A DNA stretch of 64,000 nucleotides from Astragalus membranaceus (taxonomy: Eukaryota; Streptophyta; Magnoliopsida; Fabales; Fabaceae), in contig CM076849.1 of assembly GCA_039519185.1 (NCBI GenBank), positions 106,397,806 through 106,461,805 of the forward strand. The letters are read 5' to 3'. A program made the translations under genes and the position numbers. Below the pieces are notes generated by a model. The model ran no database searches and was not told the DNA's origin. It worked only from the letters and a program-made list of their open reading frames with translations. Shown here piece after piece: positions 54,142 through 64,000 of this stretch; the first letter of the stretch is position 1, and every line of letters starts with the position of its first letter.

Positions 54142-55445
54142 TGTTAAACTTTTAACAAGTGTTCCAAATGTCGCAAGTAATAAAAGAACGGTAAGACCGG
54201 TCGTCTCCACAGGGATTGCGTGTTGTTTAACAATGGCAAAATTATCGATTCTTAGATTGTGAAAATTGATTTGATTTGAGAATTTAGTAACGCGAAAATA
54301 CGACAGTTGTTGAAATAATAAGGAAAGCGATTAGGGGTCGAATCCTCTCCCCTCACCTATCTTATGGACCTTCAGCTAATTACGAAATAATTGTTTGAAA
54401 TACCAAATTCAATTCACTAATTTAGGTTAAGGACAATTCCTTGCCTCAAAACCCCTTTTACCTAATTGAGTTACCCTAATTCCTTAGGTGAATCATGCCA
54501 ATTGGTAATGCCTTGAACCCAAGAAATAAAGAATTCATAAATCCAATCCCACATTCCTATGGCGATCACAAGTTTATGATCTAAAACCCCATATCAAGCA
54601 TGCAACCCATATCCCTATGTGATCACATACCCTAAATCATTATAATTTTCATATGTAACTATAAAGCATTAAACAAAGCGGTATAGACTTATGATAAATC
54701 AAACAACTAATTGTATTAACCATAACAAAGAATCCATAAGATAGGTTTGGGGAGAATCATCTCTCCCTAATCAAAAGAATTTAGTTACACATGGTGAAAA
54801 GAGTACAACATAAGATAAAGGAGAAAAAGCAAATAGAGGAAGTCATAGAAACCTTCAATCGTTGTTGCCAACTGATTGGAAGACTCCAAAATCGCACCTC
54901 CAAGTGTTCCAAACCCTAGCTGCGCTCCAATGACCAAGTCCCCTGGAAATTTCACTGAAAAATCCTTAAAACCCTATTTTTTACTCACCATCGCGACGCG
55001 ACCCGCACCCGTCGCGGCGCGAAATCTTCCCGAAACCAAATCCTGCGAATTACTTCTGCTGCGTCGCGACGCGACGCCTCCTGGTCGCGACGCGACGCCT
55101 CCTGGTCGCGACGCGAAATCTTCCAGAAATAAATCATGCGAAATACTTCTGCTGTGTCCCGACGCGACGCCTCCTGGTCGCGACGCGAAATCTGACAGAA
55201 AGATCTCCTTCACCCTCCTATTGCACCACTAGGCCAATGTCTGGTTCGCTAGTTGATGCTATGACAACTTGAAGGTCTTCCATTGCAATTAGCACCAGGA
55301 GTGAGAGAATTAGCTTACAAAATGAGTCCTAATACATTGATCTAAACTAAGCTAATTCCCCGACAATCAACAGAATTTACAATCAAATCCCTGTAGTTTT
55401 GGTTCTAAAATTAAGCAACTTATATCATATGACAGAGAGTCTACA
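54142..55445 (-). repeat. 3' LTR of the second minus-strand Athila-like element
   Basis: 1304 bp, reading TGTAGACTCTCTGTCATATG to ...AAAAGTTTAACA on the minus strand. It differs from the 5' copy by scattered substitutions and small indels, more than in the complete element. A GC-rich array is at 54991-55200. Confidence 0.9.
54991..55200 (-). repeat. TCGCGACGCGA array in the 3' LTR
   Basis: Repeats of GTCGCGACGCGACGCCTCCTG, each with the palindrome TCGCGA, alternate with gaaatcttcc..aaa and ctgcgaaatacttctgctg, giving units of about 70 bp; CG dinucleotides are unusually dense. Confidence 0.86.
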
Positions 55446-55974
55446 CAACCCCAAACTTAAACTTTTGCTTGTCCTCAAGGAAACATTCAATTCAGGATGT
55501 GGCTACTTTTTAATTTAGCTGTCACACATTCCACATAAACCAGTTAACCACACAGCATATCAAAAATCATCATCAACCTAATACAGTAGCAAGACAACCG
55601 AATTGGACAATACAAGATCATAAACAGGCAAGCGTTCTCAAGTTCTTTCTTTTACACACATCTCACCAATCTCTCTTTGAAGTGTCTAAGGTGGTCACTC
55701 AATTCACAATGCCTGCATCATCGTTTCATAGGCTTGAACAAGTTCTATACACATCTCTACACATGATACACATACACATTATTTGAGGACTTTCAAGGTT
55801 GTAACGGGGCTTAGGTAAGGGTGGATAACATTTGGATAAGTAGGTTACAACTTGGAGTTAGGCCTACTTCTCTCTTTGTCAATTTCAACAATTTCACTCA
55901 CTTACCCATTTTCCCCAAAGCATTCCACAAGAGAAGGAATTATTTACTTATTTATTTATATAACTTTTTTTTTG

Positions 55975-56013
<39 letters not shown>

Positions 56014-56782
56014 TTTCTTTGTATGTTCCTTTCTCTTGTATACCACCCCAAACTTAGAATGTTGCTATTCCATGAGCAACCCCAAACTTAGAATTTTTCC
56101 CACTCACATACATTTGTGTACATAACTTCAAGTTAAGAAACCACTAGGCAGATGATTTGCAGAAAAAATACAAAAAAACAACAATTAGGCTCAGAGGGGC
56201 TACAAAAGATAAACAATAATTCGGTGGCTTGAAAGGCTCAGGGGTTCCAAAAATGTTGCCTCAGTGTGTATGTAAATCACATGCAAGATTGCTAAGTACA
56301 AGTTCAAGTTCTGCAGACTAATGCAAGCAAGGAATACACACAACCATGATATAAGTGTTTGGGCTCACCTCACGGTTGGGATTTTAAGAGATGGAACTCG
56401 AGAGGACTTGCCCACAAATGATTTCAATTTTCCTCAACTTTTTTCTTGACCACTGGCAATACCTGATGATTGACACACTAGTAATCACAAGTTAAAATGT
56501 AAAACATGTTTAAGCTAAATACCACAAATCATCATAATTGAAGCTGCTTCCAAAAAAAAGTTCAGAGAAGTGGTGCCTCAATATCACAGAATAAGTTGTC
56601 AATATAGTATAGACCAAAATTCAAAATAAAGTCAAAAGGGAAGAAAGATAAAAAAAAACTCAAAACAAGTAATAGTGATAAGGTGAGCCCCCTGCTCAAG
56701 GAGAGGAAGAGAGGTGCTCATCAATGGGTTGCCTCCCACTAAGCGCTTCTTTAACGTCACTAGCTTGACGTCTTTTAGACCC
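55446..56782 (-). other. 3' untranslated region of the second Athila-like element
   Basis: 1.3 kb without a gene. The polypurine tract gtttaagtttggggttg abuts the LTR. The phrase ccccaaacttagaatg or a close variant appears at 56045 and 56079 as extra purine tracts on the minus strand. An (AT)n run of about 32 bp is at 55976-56008. Confidence 0.7.
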
Positions 56783-58133
56783 TTATGGGTCTCTTAGCAT
56801 GAGAACCATTTGAGCCTCTTCTACCGCCTTACCACGGTATGGCTTGAGTCGTTGTCCATTTACCTTAAAAGATCTTTTGGACTCTGGCTCTTCCACTTCT
56901 ATTGCTCCGTACGGTGTCACTTCTTTAACAAGAAAGGGGCCCGACCACTTGGATTTCAGTTTCCCTGGGAACAACTTGAGTCTCGAGTTAAACAACAACA
57001 CTTGTTGTCCAGGGTAAAATTCCTTCCTTGAGATGTGTTTATCGTGATACACCTTCATCTTTTCCTTGTAGATTTTGTTATTCTCATATGCATGCAGGTG
57101 CATCTCCTCTAACCCATGAAGTTGCAGGATCCTCTTATCTCCACTTGAAGTGGGGTCAAAATTCAAAAACTTTAACGCACAAAATGCTTTGTGTTCCAGT
57201 TCAACCGGCAAATGACAAGATTTGCCATAAACCAATTGGTAAGGAGACATACCTAAGGGTGTCTGATAAGCTGTCCTGTATGCCCACAGTGTATCATCTA
57301 CCTTCACTGCCCAATCCTTCCTTGAGTTCCCCACCGTCTTCTCTAATATTTTCTTTATTTCTCTGTTTGACTCTTCTACTTGACCATTGCACTGAGGATG
57401 ATAAGGAGTTGACACTTTGTGCTTTACACTATACCTGGATAGGACATTGCTAAGCCGAGTGTTACAAAAATGGCTACCCCATCACTGATCAAGACTCTTG
57501 GCACACAAAATCTTGAGAAAATGTTTTTCTTTACAAATTGAACCACAGTTTGAGAATCATTTTTCGAAGTGGCACTGGCTTCCACCCATTTAGAAACATA
57601 GTCCACCGCCACCAAAATATATTGACAAGAATGAGATGGTGGGAAGGGTCCCATGAAGTCAATGCCCCAACAGTCAAACACTTCTACTTCAAGTATATGG
57701 TTCAATGGCATCTCCCCCTTTTGTGAAATATTACCAGTCCTCTGGCACTTATCACAACTTTTTACATGATTTTGCGCATCCTTTAAGAGGGATGGCCAAT
57801 AAAAACCAGATTGGAGTACTTTTGCAGCTGTGCGTTCTCCATTGTAGTGACCTCCACATGGACAATCATGACAATGCCATAGAATCTTTTGACTTTCACT
57901 ACCAGAAACGCATCTTCTAAGAAGCCCATCCGTTCCAACCTTGAAGAGAAAGGGGTCATCCCAAAGCTAATGTTGGACATCACGGAGGAACATCTTCTTT
58001 TGTTGGCATGTGAAATTTTCAGGGACCATTCCGCCTGCCTTGTAATTTGCTATGTCGGCAAACCACGGTCTCTCTGCAATTGCGAACAACTTTTCATCGG
58101 GGAACTCTTCAAGGATTTCTATCTCCCGAGCAG
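56783..58133 (-). pseudogene. Athila-like integrase
   Basis: From 58130 down, the RNase H end and zinc finger are readable only in pieces (HCHDC, GGHYNGERTAAKVLQSGFYWPSLL, CDKCQRTGN). The core gives HILEVEVFDCWGIDFMGPFPP (Asp), VDYVSKWVEASAT, FCVPRVLISDGVAIF with the second Asp, then a break at 57424. From 57415 the frame is open to 56783: STPYHPQCNGQVEESNREIK (Glu), WAYRTAYQTPLGMSPYQLV, YHDKHISRKEF and KLKSKWSGPFLVKEV. The GGSHF word after the second Asp is damaged, and about 15 residues are missing. Confidence 0.86.
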
Positions 58134-59420
58134 TCACCTCCTTGTTTTGCAGTCGAAATCAAACCACATTCTCGCTCCCCTTTTGTCTTTGATCTCCAAG
58201 TCGAATTCCTGCAAAAGCAAAATCCATCTAAGGAGTCGAGGCTTAGACTCGCCCTTGGTTAGCAAATATTTTATTGCAGCATGGTCAGTAAAACCAATCA
58301 CTTTAGAGCCAACCAAATAGGAACGAAATTTTTCCAATGCAAATACTATAGCTAGCAGCTCTTTTTCAGTTGTCGCATAATTCACCTGATTTTCATTTAA
58401 AACCTTGCTAGCATAATATATAGCATGATAGAATTTCCCCGATCTCTGCCCCAACACTGCACCCACTGCATAATCACTAGCATCACACATTAATTCAAAG
58501 GGAATATCCAAATCAGGGGCTACAATGTCTGGGGCCGAAATTTGTTTCTCCTTTAATACATTAAAAGCACACAAATATTCATTATCAAAAACAAATTCAT
58601 TCTCCTTGACAAGTAGATTGCATAAAGGTTTTGCAATCTTGGAGAAGTCTTTTATTAAACGTCGATAAAATTTGGCATGTCCTAAAAAACTTCTCACTCC
58701 CTTCACATTCGCAGGAGGAGGTAACTTTTCTATAATTTCGACTTTGCTTGATCACCCTCAATGCCTTTTGACGAAATTTTATGGCCAAGAACAATTCCTT
58801 CTTTAACCATAAAGTGGCACTTTTCCGAATTCAAAACTAAATTGGTTTCGGTGCATCTCTTCAAAACTGCATCAAGGTTAGCCAAACAAGAATCATAGCA
58901 AGGTCCAAAAACAGAAAAGTCATCCATAAATACCTCAATAGAATTTTCCATCATATCAGAGAATATAGAAAACATGCACCTTTGAAAAGTAGCAGGGGGC
59001 GTTACACAACCCGAAGGGCATCCTCCGATAAGCAAACACACCAAACGGGCATGTAAAGGCAGTCTTCTCTTAATCTCCAGGATCCACTGCTATCTGGTTG
59101 TATCCAGAGTATCCATCCAGAAAGCAATAGAAAGCTTGTTCAGCCAATCTTTCCAACATCTGATCCATGAATGGTAGAGGGAAGTGGTCCTTCCGTGTGG
59201 CTTGGTTCAATCTCCGGTAGTCAATACACATTCTCCACCCTGTGACTGTGCGAGTAGGGATCAACTCATTCTTCTCATTTTTAACCATGGTCATACCACC
59301 TTTCTTGGGCACCACATGGACTGGACTCACCCATGAGCTGTCTGAAATGGGATAAGTCATCCCGGCATCTAAGAGCTTCAATACTTCTTTCCTCACCACA
59401 TCGTTCATGGTGGGGTTCAA
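58134..59420 (-). pseudogene. Athila-like reverse transcriptase and RNase H
   Basis: Three frames cover the RT-RNase H: 59420-59070 (SWVSPVHVVPKKGGMTMV, GWRMCIDYRRLNQATRKD, FLDGYSGYNQIAV), 59044-58730 (PPATFQRCMFSIFSDMMEN, catalytic FMDDFSVFG, MVKEGIVLGHKIS) and 58706-58134 (RSFLGHAKFYRRLIKDFSKI, FELMCDASDYAVGAVLGQ, TTEKELLAIVFALEKFRS, FTDHAAIKYLLT). Frameshifts are at about 59060, 58735 and 58160. Confidence 0.88.
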
Positions 59421-59426
59421 CCATCG

Positions 59427-61512
59427 CTATGGTTGAATCACAGGTTTGAACTCTTCCTCGAGCTTGATCTTATGCATGCAAAAAGCCGGACTAATCCCCT
59501 TAAGGTCAATGATAGTCCAACCAAGTGCAGTTCTGTTTCCTCTCAACACTCTCATCAGTTTTTCCTCTTCCAACTTGGTTAAAGAACTACTGATGATAGC
59601 TGGGTATTGATCATCGCTCCCAAGGAATACATACTTCAAATGAGATGGGAGTTGTTTTAATTCGGGAGTTCCTTTTTCTAGGCTTTCCCCCCTAGTCAGC
59701 TCTTCCCTTTTCTTGGAGATCCCTTCTACCTGGGAAACTTCGAACTGACGAATGCAGTCTTCTACTTCACTACCAAAGTTTTCATCCAACCCCTCAATAG
59801 AGTTCACAGGTACCTTCTCTAAAGGAGGAGAGGGTAGATTATGTCTGAAGGTTTCTTGCACCGAGTCTTCAATCACGTCCACCCTAAAACATTTATCTTG
59901 GTCATCCGAGTGCCGCATGGCTTCAAAGACATTGAAAGTTACCTCCTCATCTTGGAACCTTAACATTAGCTTACCTTGTTGTACATCTACCAGGGCTCGC
60001 CCAGTGGCCAAAAAAGGTCTACCAAGGAGGATTGGAACCTCTGCATCTTCCTCCATTTCAAGAATCACGAAGTCAACGGGAAACATCTTCCAAGATCCCA
60101 TAAGGATGTTTGATTGATTTATCAGCGAGCTGCAGAGACATCCTAGTGGGTTTCACCTCACCTCCTTCGAGATTATTTAACATAGACAAGGGCATCAGGT
60201 TGATGCTTGCTCCCAAGTCGTAGAGGGCCTTCCCTATTGTCAACTTACCGATGGTGCAAGGTATGGTGAAACTCCCAGGATCTTTTAACTTGGGAGGAAG
60301 TTTTCTTTGAATAATGGCACTGCACTCTTCAGTCAGAGCCACGGTTTCATCATCTTTAAACCTCCTCTTCTTCATCAACAATTCCTTCATAAACTTTGCA
60401 TACCTGGGCATTTGCTCTAAGGCTTCTGCAAAAGGAATGTTGATTTGGAGACTCCAGAAAATCTCCAAGAACTTAGTGAATTGCTCTTCTTTCTGATTCT
60501 TCTTGGGCACTTGAGGGTATGGCAACTTCCTGTATGAAGGAATTTCCTTGAGCTTGTCGTCTACCTGCAATTTTTCATTGAACAAACTTTCTTTTTGGTT
60601 AGACTTCACAACTCCCTCAATTTTTTTACTCAACTCATTTTCGACTCCTTCACTTTTCCTTTTTAAGTCCTCCCTCAACACCTCAGTTTCACTACTCTTT
60701 TCTCTAGGTTTGAGTTTGGTTACCCTAATAGAGTTCAGTTCTCTCCCACTTCTCAATGAGATAGCATTGCAACTCTCATTCTTGGGGTTATCCATAGTGC
60801 TAGCACGAAAACTGCCATTAGATCTCTCAGCAAGTTGCTTTGACAACTGACCAATCAGAATCTCCAAGTTCTTCATTGATGCTTCATGGTTCTTCCCCAT
60901 GTTTTTCATAACTTGTTCTTGGGATTGGAAAGTGTTCTTGGTCATTTGCATGAACTGTGTCAAAGCATCTTCCAAACAAGAAGGGTTCTTTTGTTGTGGA
61001 GCAGGTGCTTGAGACTGCTGTTGGTTTGAACCTGAGGCCTCATTATTCTTCCAAGTGAAGTTAGGATGATTCTTCCACCCAGGATTGTAGGTGTTAGAAT
61101 ACGGGTTCCCACCTTGCTTTTGAAGGTTTCCCATGTAACTTGCCTGTTCAACCATTTCTCCATAAGTTGCGCAATCACCCTCATGGGCTTCTCTACCACA
61201 ATAGTTGCACCCACCCGTTTGCACTGCTTGAACGGTTGCTTGAGCCTTTGAACCAACTTCGCAAGCTATAGTTAACTGCTTAGTAAGAACTTCAATTTGC
61301 ATAGACATTAACTTTTGTTGGGCCAACACATCACTGTTAGAGTCCAATTTCAGCACACCCTTTTTACTCACAGCTCCACGATCATTCTGGATCCTGTACT
61401 CATTAGAAGCCATATCTTCTACCAACTGTTTTGCTTCATCCCATGTTTTAGTGCCTAAAGATCCTCCAGCTGAGGCAGAAGGTTTGAAGCTGCAGGAAGT
61501 CATGAATACCAT
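59427..61512 (-). pseudogene. Athila-like gag C-terminus, zinc knuckle and protease
   Basis: The frame from 61512 reads SASAGGSLGTKTWDEAKQLV, zinc knuckle CNYCGREAHEGDC (CX2CX4HX4C, about 61185-61225), NPYSNTYNPGWKNHPNF, a charged spacer, SLQINIPFAEALEQMPRYAKF and the protease YDLGASINLMPLSM with a DLGA active-site loop, to 60073. After a frameshift the frame 60101-59427 continues with FPVDFVILEMEEDAEVPILL, GRPFLATGRALVDV and GLGWT-like TALGWTIIDLKGISP, leading to the RT. Confidence 0.87.
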
Positions 61513-62167
61513 CTCCTGGGCAATTTTTCAGCAATAATTTAAATCTCTCCCAGGAGTCATATAGGGACTCTGAATCCCCTTGTGCAAAGTTTGAGATTTT
61601 TGCTCTCTTTTTAATGAACTTGGAGATTGGGAAGAATCGTTCCAAAAACTTGTTTTCTAGTTCGCCCTAAGTGTTCACAGTTCCTGCTGGTATGGTGTTC
61701 AACCAATCCTTAGCGCTGCCTGTTAGTGTGAATGGAAACAGACGCAATTTCTTGGCGCTTTCATTAACTCCCTCAGGGTGTGTAGTTCCACAAATCTCAT
61801 AAAACTGGAAAAGGTGTTGGTTGGGATCTTCTGCATCTGATCCTGAAAACTGCTCTGATTTTAAGGCAGTGAGCACAGAAGATTTGATGTCAAATTGGGC
61901 AACTCCCACTGGTTGGAAAGTGAATGCTTGAGCGCCCTTATTTCTCCTCCCGAAGTCACCGAGAGTGCGTCTTGGAGGTGGATTCTCAGCCATTTCTGGC
62001 TCTTCAGTCGAAGACTCTTCCGGAACCGAGGTTGAAGCTGAGTGTATCTGTGACTCTCTCTGGGCTTGTTGCTTAGCTAGCTTTGCTTTCTTTCGTTTTG
62101 CTTTTGCTGTCTTTTCAATCTCTGGGTCAAATAACAATTCTCTCGTAGTTTTGTCCTGCATAAACAA
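61513..62167 (-). pseudogene. Athila-like gag N-terminus
   Basis: ATG at 62167 opens a basic N-terminus (AKAKRKKAKLAKQQAQ), then the gag domain FDIKSSVLTALKSEQFSG, HLFQFYEICGT, KKLRLFPFTLTGSAKDWLNT. A stop at about 61669 replaces the Trp of the TWxELE word; the same frame continues with FFPISKFIKKRAKISNFAQ and LYDSWERFKLLLKNCPGDG to about 61520, where a one-base shift leads into the next frame. Confidence 0.86.
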
Positions 62168-62334
62168 ATTTCTGAAATACTAAGCAAACCGTCAACAAGT
62201 CCAATAAAATCACTGAGTACCAAAAATAAATAACTAAATAAATAAAAACAAAAAGTAAAACTAAAATCTAAGTATCAACTCGTTTGCCTTGTTGACAACT
62301 AAATCAACAATCCCCAGCAACGACGCCAAAAACT
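62168..62334 (-). promoter_or_regulatory. leader and primer binding site
   Basis: Primer site TGGCGTCGTTGCTGGGG (62312-62328, minus strand; two differences from the Asp-tRNA site of the complete element) and an A-rich leader up to the gag ATG at 62167. Confidence 0.8.
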
Positions 62335-63618
62335 TGTTAAACTTTTGGCAAGTGTACCAAATTTCGCAAGTAATAAAAGAACGGTAAGACCGGTCGTCTC
62401 CACAGGGATTGCGTGTTGTTTAACAATGGCAAAATTATCGATTCTTAGATTGTGAAAATTGATTTGATTTGAGAATTTAGTAACGCGAAAATACGACGGT
62501 TGTTGAAATAATAAGGAAAGCGATTAGGGGTCGAATCCTCTCCCCTCACCTATCTTATGGACCTTCAGCTAATTACGAATTAATTGTTTGAAATACCAAA
62601 TTCAATTCACTAATTTAGGTTAAGGACAATTCCTTGCCTCAAAACCCCTTTTACCTAATTGAGTTACCCCAATTCCTTAGGTGAATCATGCTAATTGGTA
62701 ATGCCTTGAACCCAAGAAATAAAGAATTCATAAATCCAACCCCACATTCCTATGGTGATCACAAGTTTATGATCTAAAACCCCATATCAAGCATGCAACC
62801 CATATCCCTATGTGATCACATACCCTAAATCATTATAATTATCATATGTAACTATAAAGCATTAAACAAAGAGGTTTAGACTTATGATAAATCAAACAAC
62901 TAATTGTATTAACCATAACAAAGAATCCATAAGATAGGTTTGGGGAGAATCGTCTCTCCCTAATCAAAAGAATTTAGTTACACATGGTGAAAGGAGTACA
63001 ACATAAGATAAAGGAGAAAAAGCAAATAGAGGAAGTCATAGAAACCTTCAATCCTTGTTCCCAAGTGATTGGAAGACTCCATAATCGCACCTCCAAGCTG
63101 TTCCAAACCCTAGCTGCGCTCCAACGACCAAGTCCCCTGGAAATTTCGCTGAAAAATCCTTTAAACCCTAATTTTTACTCACCATCGCGACGCGACCCGC
63201 ACCCGTTGCGACGCGAAATCTTCCGGAAACCAAATCCTGCGAAATACTTCTGCTGCGTCGCGACGAGACGCCTCTTGGTCGCGACCCGAAATCTTCCAGA
63301 AACAATTCCTGCGAAATACTTCTACTGCGTGGCGACGCAACGCCTCCTGGTCGCGACGCGAAATCTGACAGAAAGATCTCCTTCAGCCTCCTATTGCACC
63401 ACTAGGCAAATGTCTGGTTCGCTAGTTGATGCTATGACAACTTGAAGGTCTTCCATTGCAATTAGCACCAGGAGTGAGAGAATTAGCTTACAAAATGAGT
63501 CCTAATACATTGATCTAAACTAAGCTAATTCCCCGGCAATCAACAGAATTTACAATCAAATCCCAGTAGTTTTGGTTCTAAAATTAAGCAACTTATATCA
63601 TATGACAGAGAGTCAACA
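62335..63618 (-). repeat. 5' LTR of the second minus-strand Athila-like element
   Basis: 1284 bp, TGTTGACTCTCTGTCATATG to ...AAAAGTTTAACA on the minus strand. TCGCGACGCGA-type repeats lie at 63184-63370. Confidence 0.9.
63184..63370 (-). repeat. TCGCGACGCGA array in the 5' LTR
   Basis: The same unit as at 54991-55200, with more damaged copies (tcgcgacgagacgcctcttg, tggcgacgcaacgcctcctg). The loss is largely C-to-T/G-to-A type change at CG sites plus other substitutions. Confidence 0.84.
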
Positions 63619-64000
63619 GGATCCACAATCTCACCAGCCTTGTTTTGTCGGGCCTCTACCCAAAACACATGTCGCCCAATGGATTCTTGAGTAGGATCTT
63701 TCCCGTCCTCCACCAACTATTTAAATTTACCAACTGTTAAGAAATTATAAATCAAAAGATTCATTAAATCAAAAGAAATTAAGCTTATTGTGCCTTACCA
63801 ATCTTTCTTCAATATCTTGATATCCACTAGAACCTCCTCTATAAGGGTACTCAGAATTTGAAGCTCTATCTCGATTCTCGTTACTTACTTTCTATTTAGG
63901 AAGATAAGTATACATTAATGCATAATATATAATTTTCATATATATGTAACTTAAAAGATTATTGTACTAACCAAAAATTTCGGATCTTCAGTGCGTCTTT
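63619..64000 (-). pseudogene. Transposase_24-like gene, upstream exons
   Basis: Minus-strand reading gives three exon-like pieces separated by AT-rich introns with plausible GT-AG borders: KDALKIRNFW (to about 63972), KVSNENRDRASNSEYPYRGG to GYQDIEERL (about 63893-63803), and LVEDGKDPTQESIGRHVFWV then EARQNKAGEIVDP (about 63720-63619). The order and words fit the N-terminal part of plant Transposase_24 (PF03004) proteins, which are associated with CACTA-like transposons. The gene continues beyond the window and is cut at 63619 by the Athila-like LTR; the next exon appears at 53890-54012. Confidence 0.65.

Larger units (their letters stand above)
54142..63618 (-). mobile_element. second minus-strand Athila-like retrotransposon, decayed
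   Basis: LTRs at 54142-55445 and 62335-63618 flank an interior with gag, protease, RT, RNase H and integrase, all in minus orientation but broken by at least six frameshifts or stops. The primer site is at 62312-62328 and the polypurine tract at 55446-55462 (aagtttggggttg). The flanks of the two LTRs do not match (aaact at left, ggatc at right), and interior-like leader lies beyond the 3' LTR. A simple insertion is therefore not supported on the left side. Confidence 0.87.

Noticed and set aside
1..64000. tRNA or rRNA genes
   Set aside because: No cloverleaf with A and B boxes or rRNA-like stretch was noticed; tRNA-like words are the LTR primer sites only.

Overview
The window is plant nuclear DNA built almost entirely from nested transposable elements; no intact single-copy host gene is visible. 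The element families point to a flowering plant: Athila-type Ty3/gypsy with an Asp-tRNA primer site and an extra ORF after pol, Tat/Ogre-type gypsy with two RNase H domains, Tekay-like chromovirus LTRs, SIRE-like copia, RRM-bearing L1 LINEs and a CACTA transposon. A legume is my guess from the general look of the LTRs and of a MITE with a 'tttttagtccctat' terminus, but I cannot prove it. Such density suggests pericentromeric heterochromatin (inference).

Layout. 1-10407: a LINE RNase H fragment is followed by a Ty1/copia element on the minus strand. That copia is split first by a Tekay-like solo LTR (2146-4618) and then by a 4.86-kb non-autonomous CACTA (4961-9819). The CACTA carries fragments of two host genes with their introns: the C-terminal half of a CHY/RING zinc-finger protein and an HMGB chromatin protein. 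10408-25988: an Athila-like element on the plus strand, with decayed gag-pol and a downstream third ORF. Its 5' LTR is split by a complete non-autonomous Tekay-like element (11349-16727). 25989-28740: an internally deleted SIRE-like copia on the minus strand; its LTR carries a striking phased array of AATCGATT palindromes. 29264-36379: an L1 LINE on the minus strand, with ORF1 split by a Tekay-like solo LTR (33493-36073). 36537-37253: a short 5'-truncated LINE on the plus strand, with poly-A and a target-site duplication.

37651-47593: a complete, young Athila-like element on the minus strand with TTTAT target duplications. Its gag-pol frame of 1782 codons is broken by a single stop next to the integrase catalytic Glu. 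48240-53890: a decayed Tat/Ogre-like element on the minus strand whose RT is split by a solo LTR (50560-51899) with GAGGC duplications. 54142-63618: a second Athila-like element on the minus strand, frameshifted, apparently inserted in a Transposase_24-type gene whose two halves lie at 63619-64000 and 53890-54000.

The most interesting points are the gene-capturing CACTA, the helically phased palindrome array in the SIRE-like LTR, and the recurrence of palindrome-rich short repeat arrays inside the LTRs of otherwise unrelated families. A short motif family dispersed in both orientations within the plus-strand Athila element is also notable. All family assignments come from reading the sequence; no database search was run.
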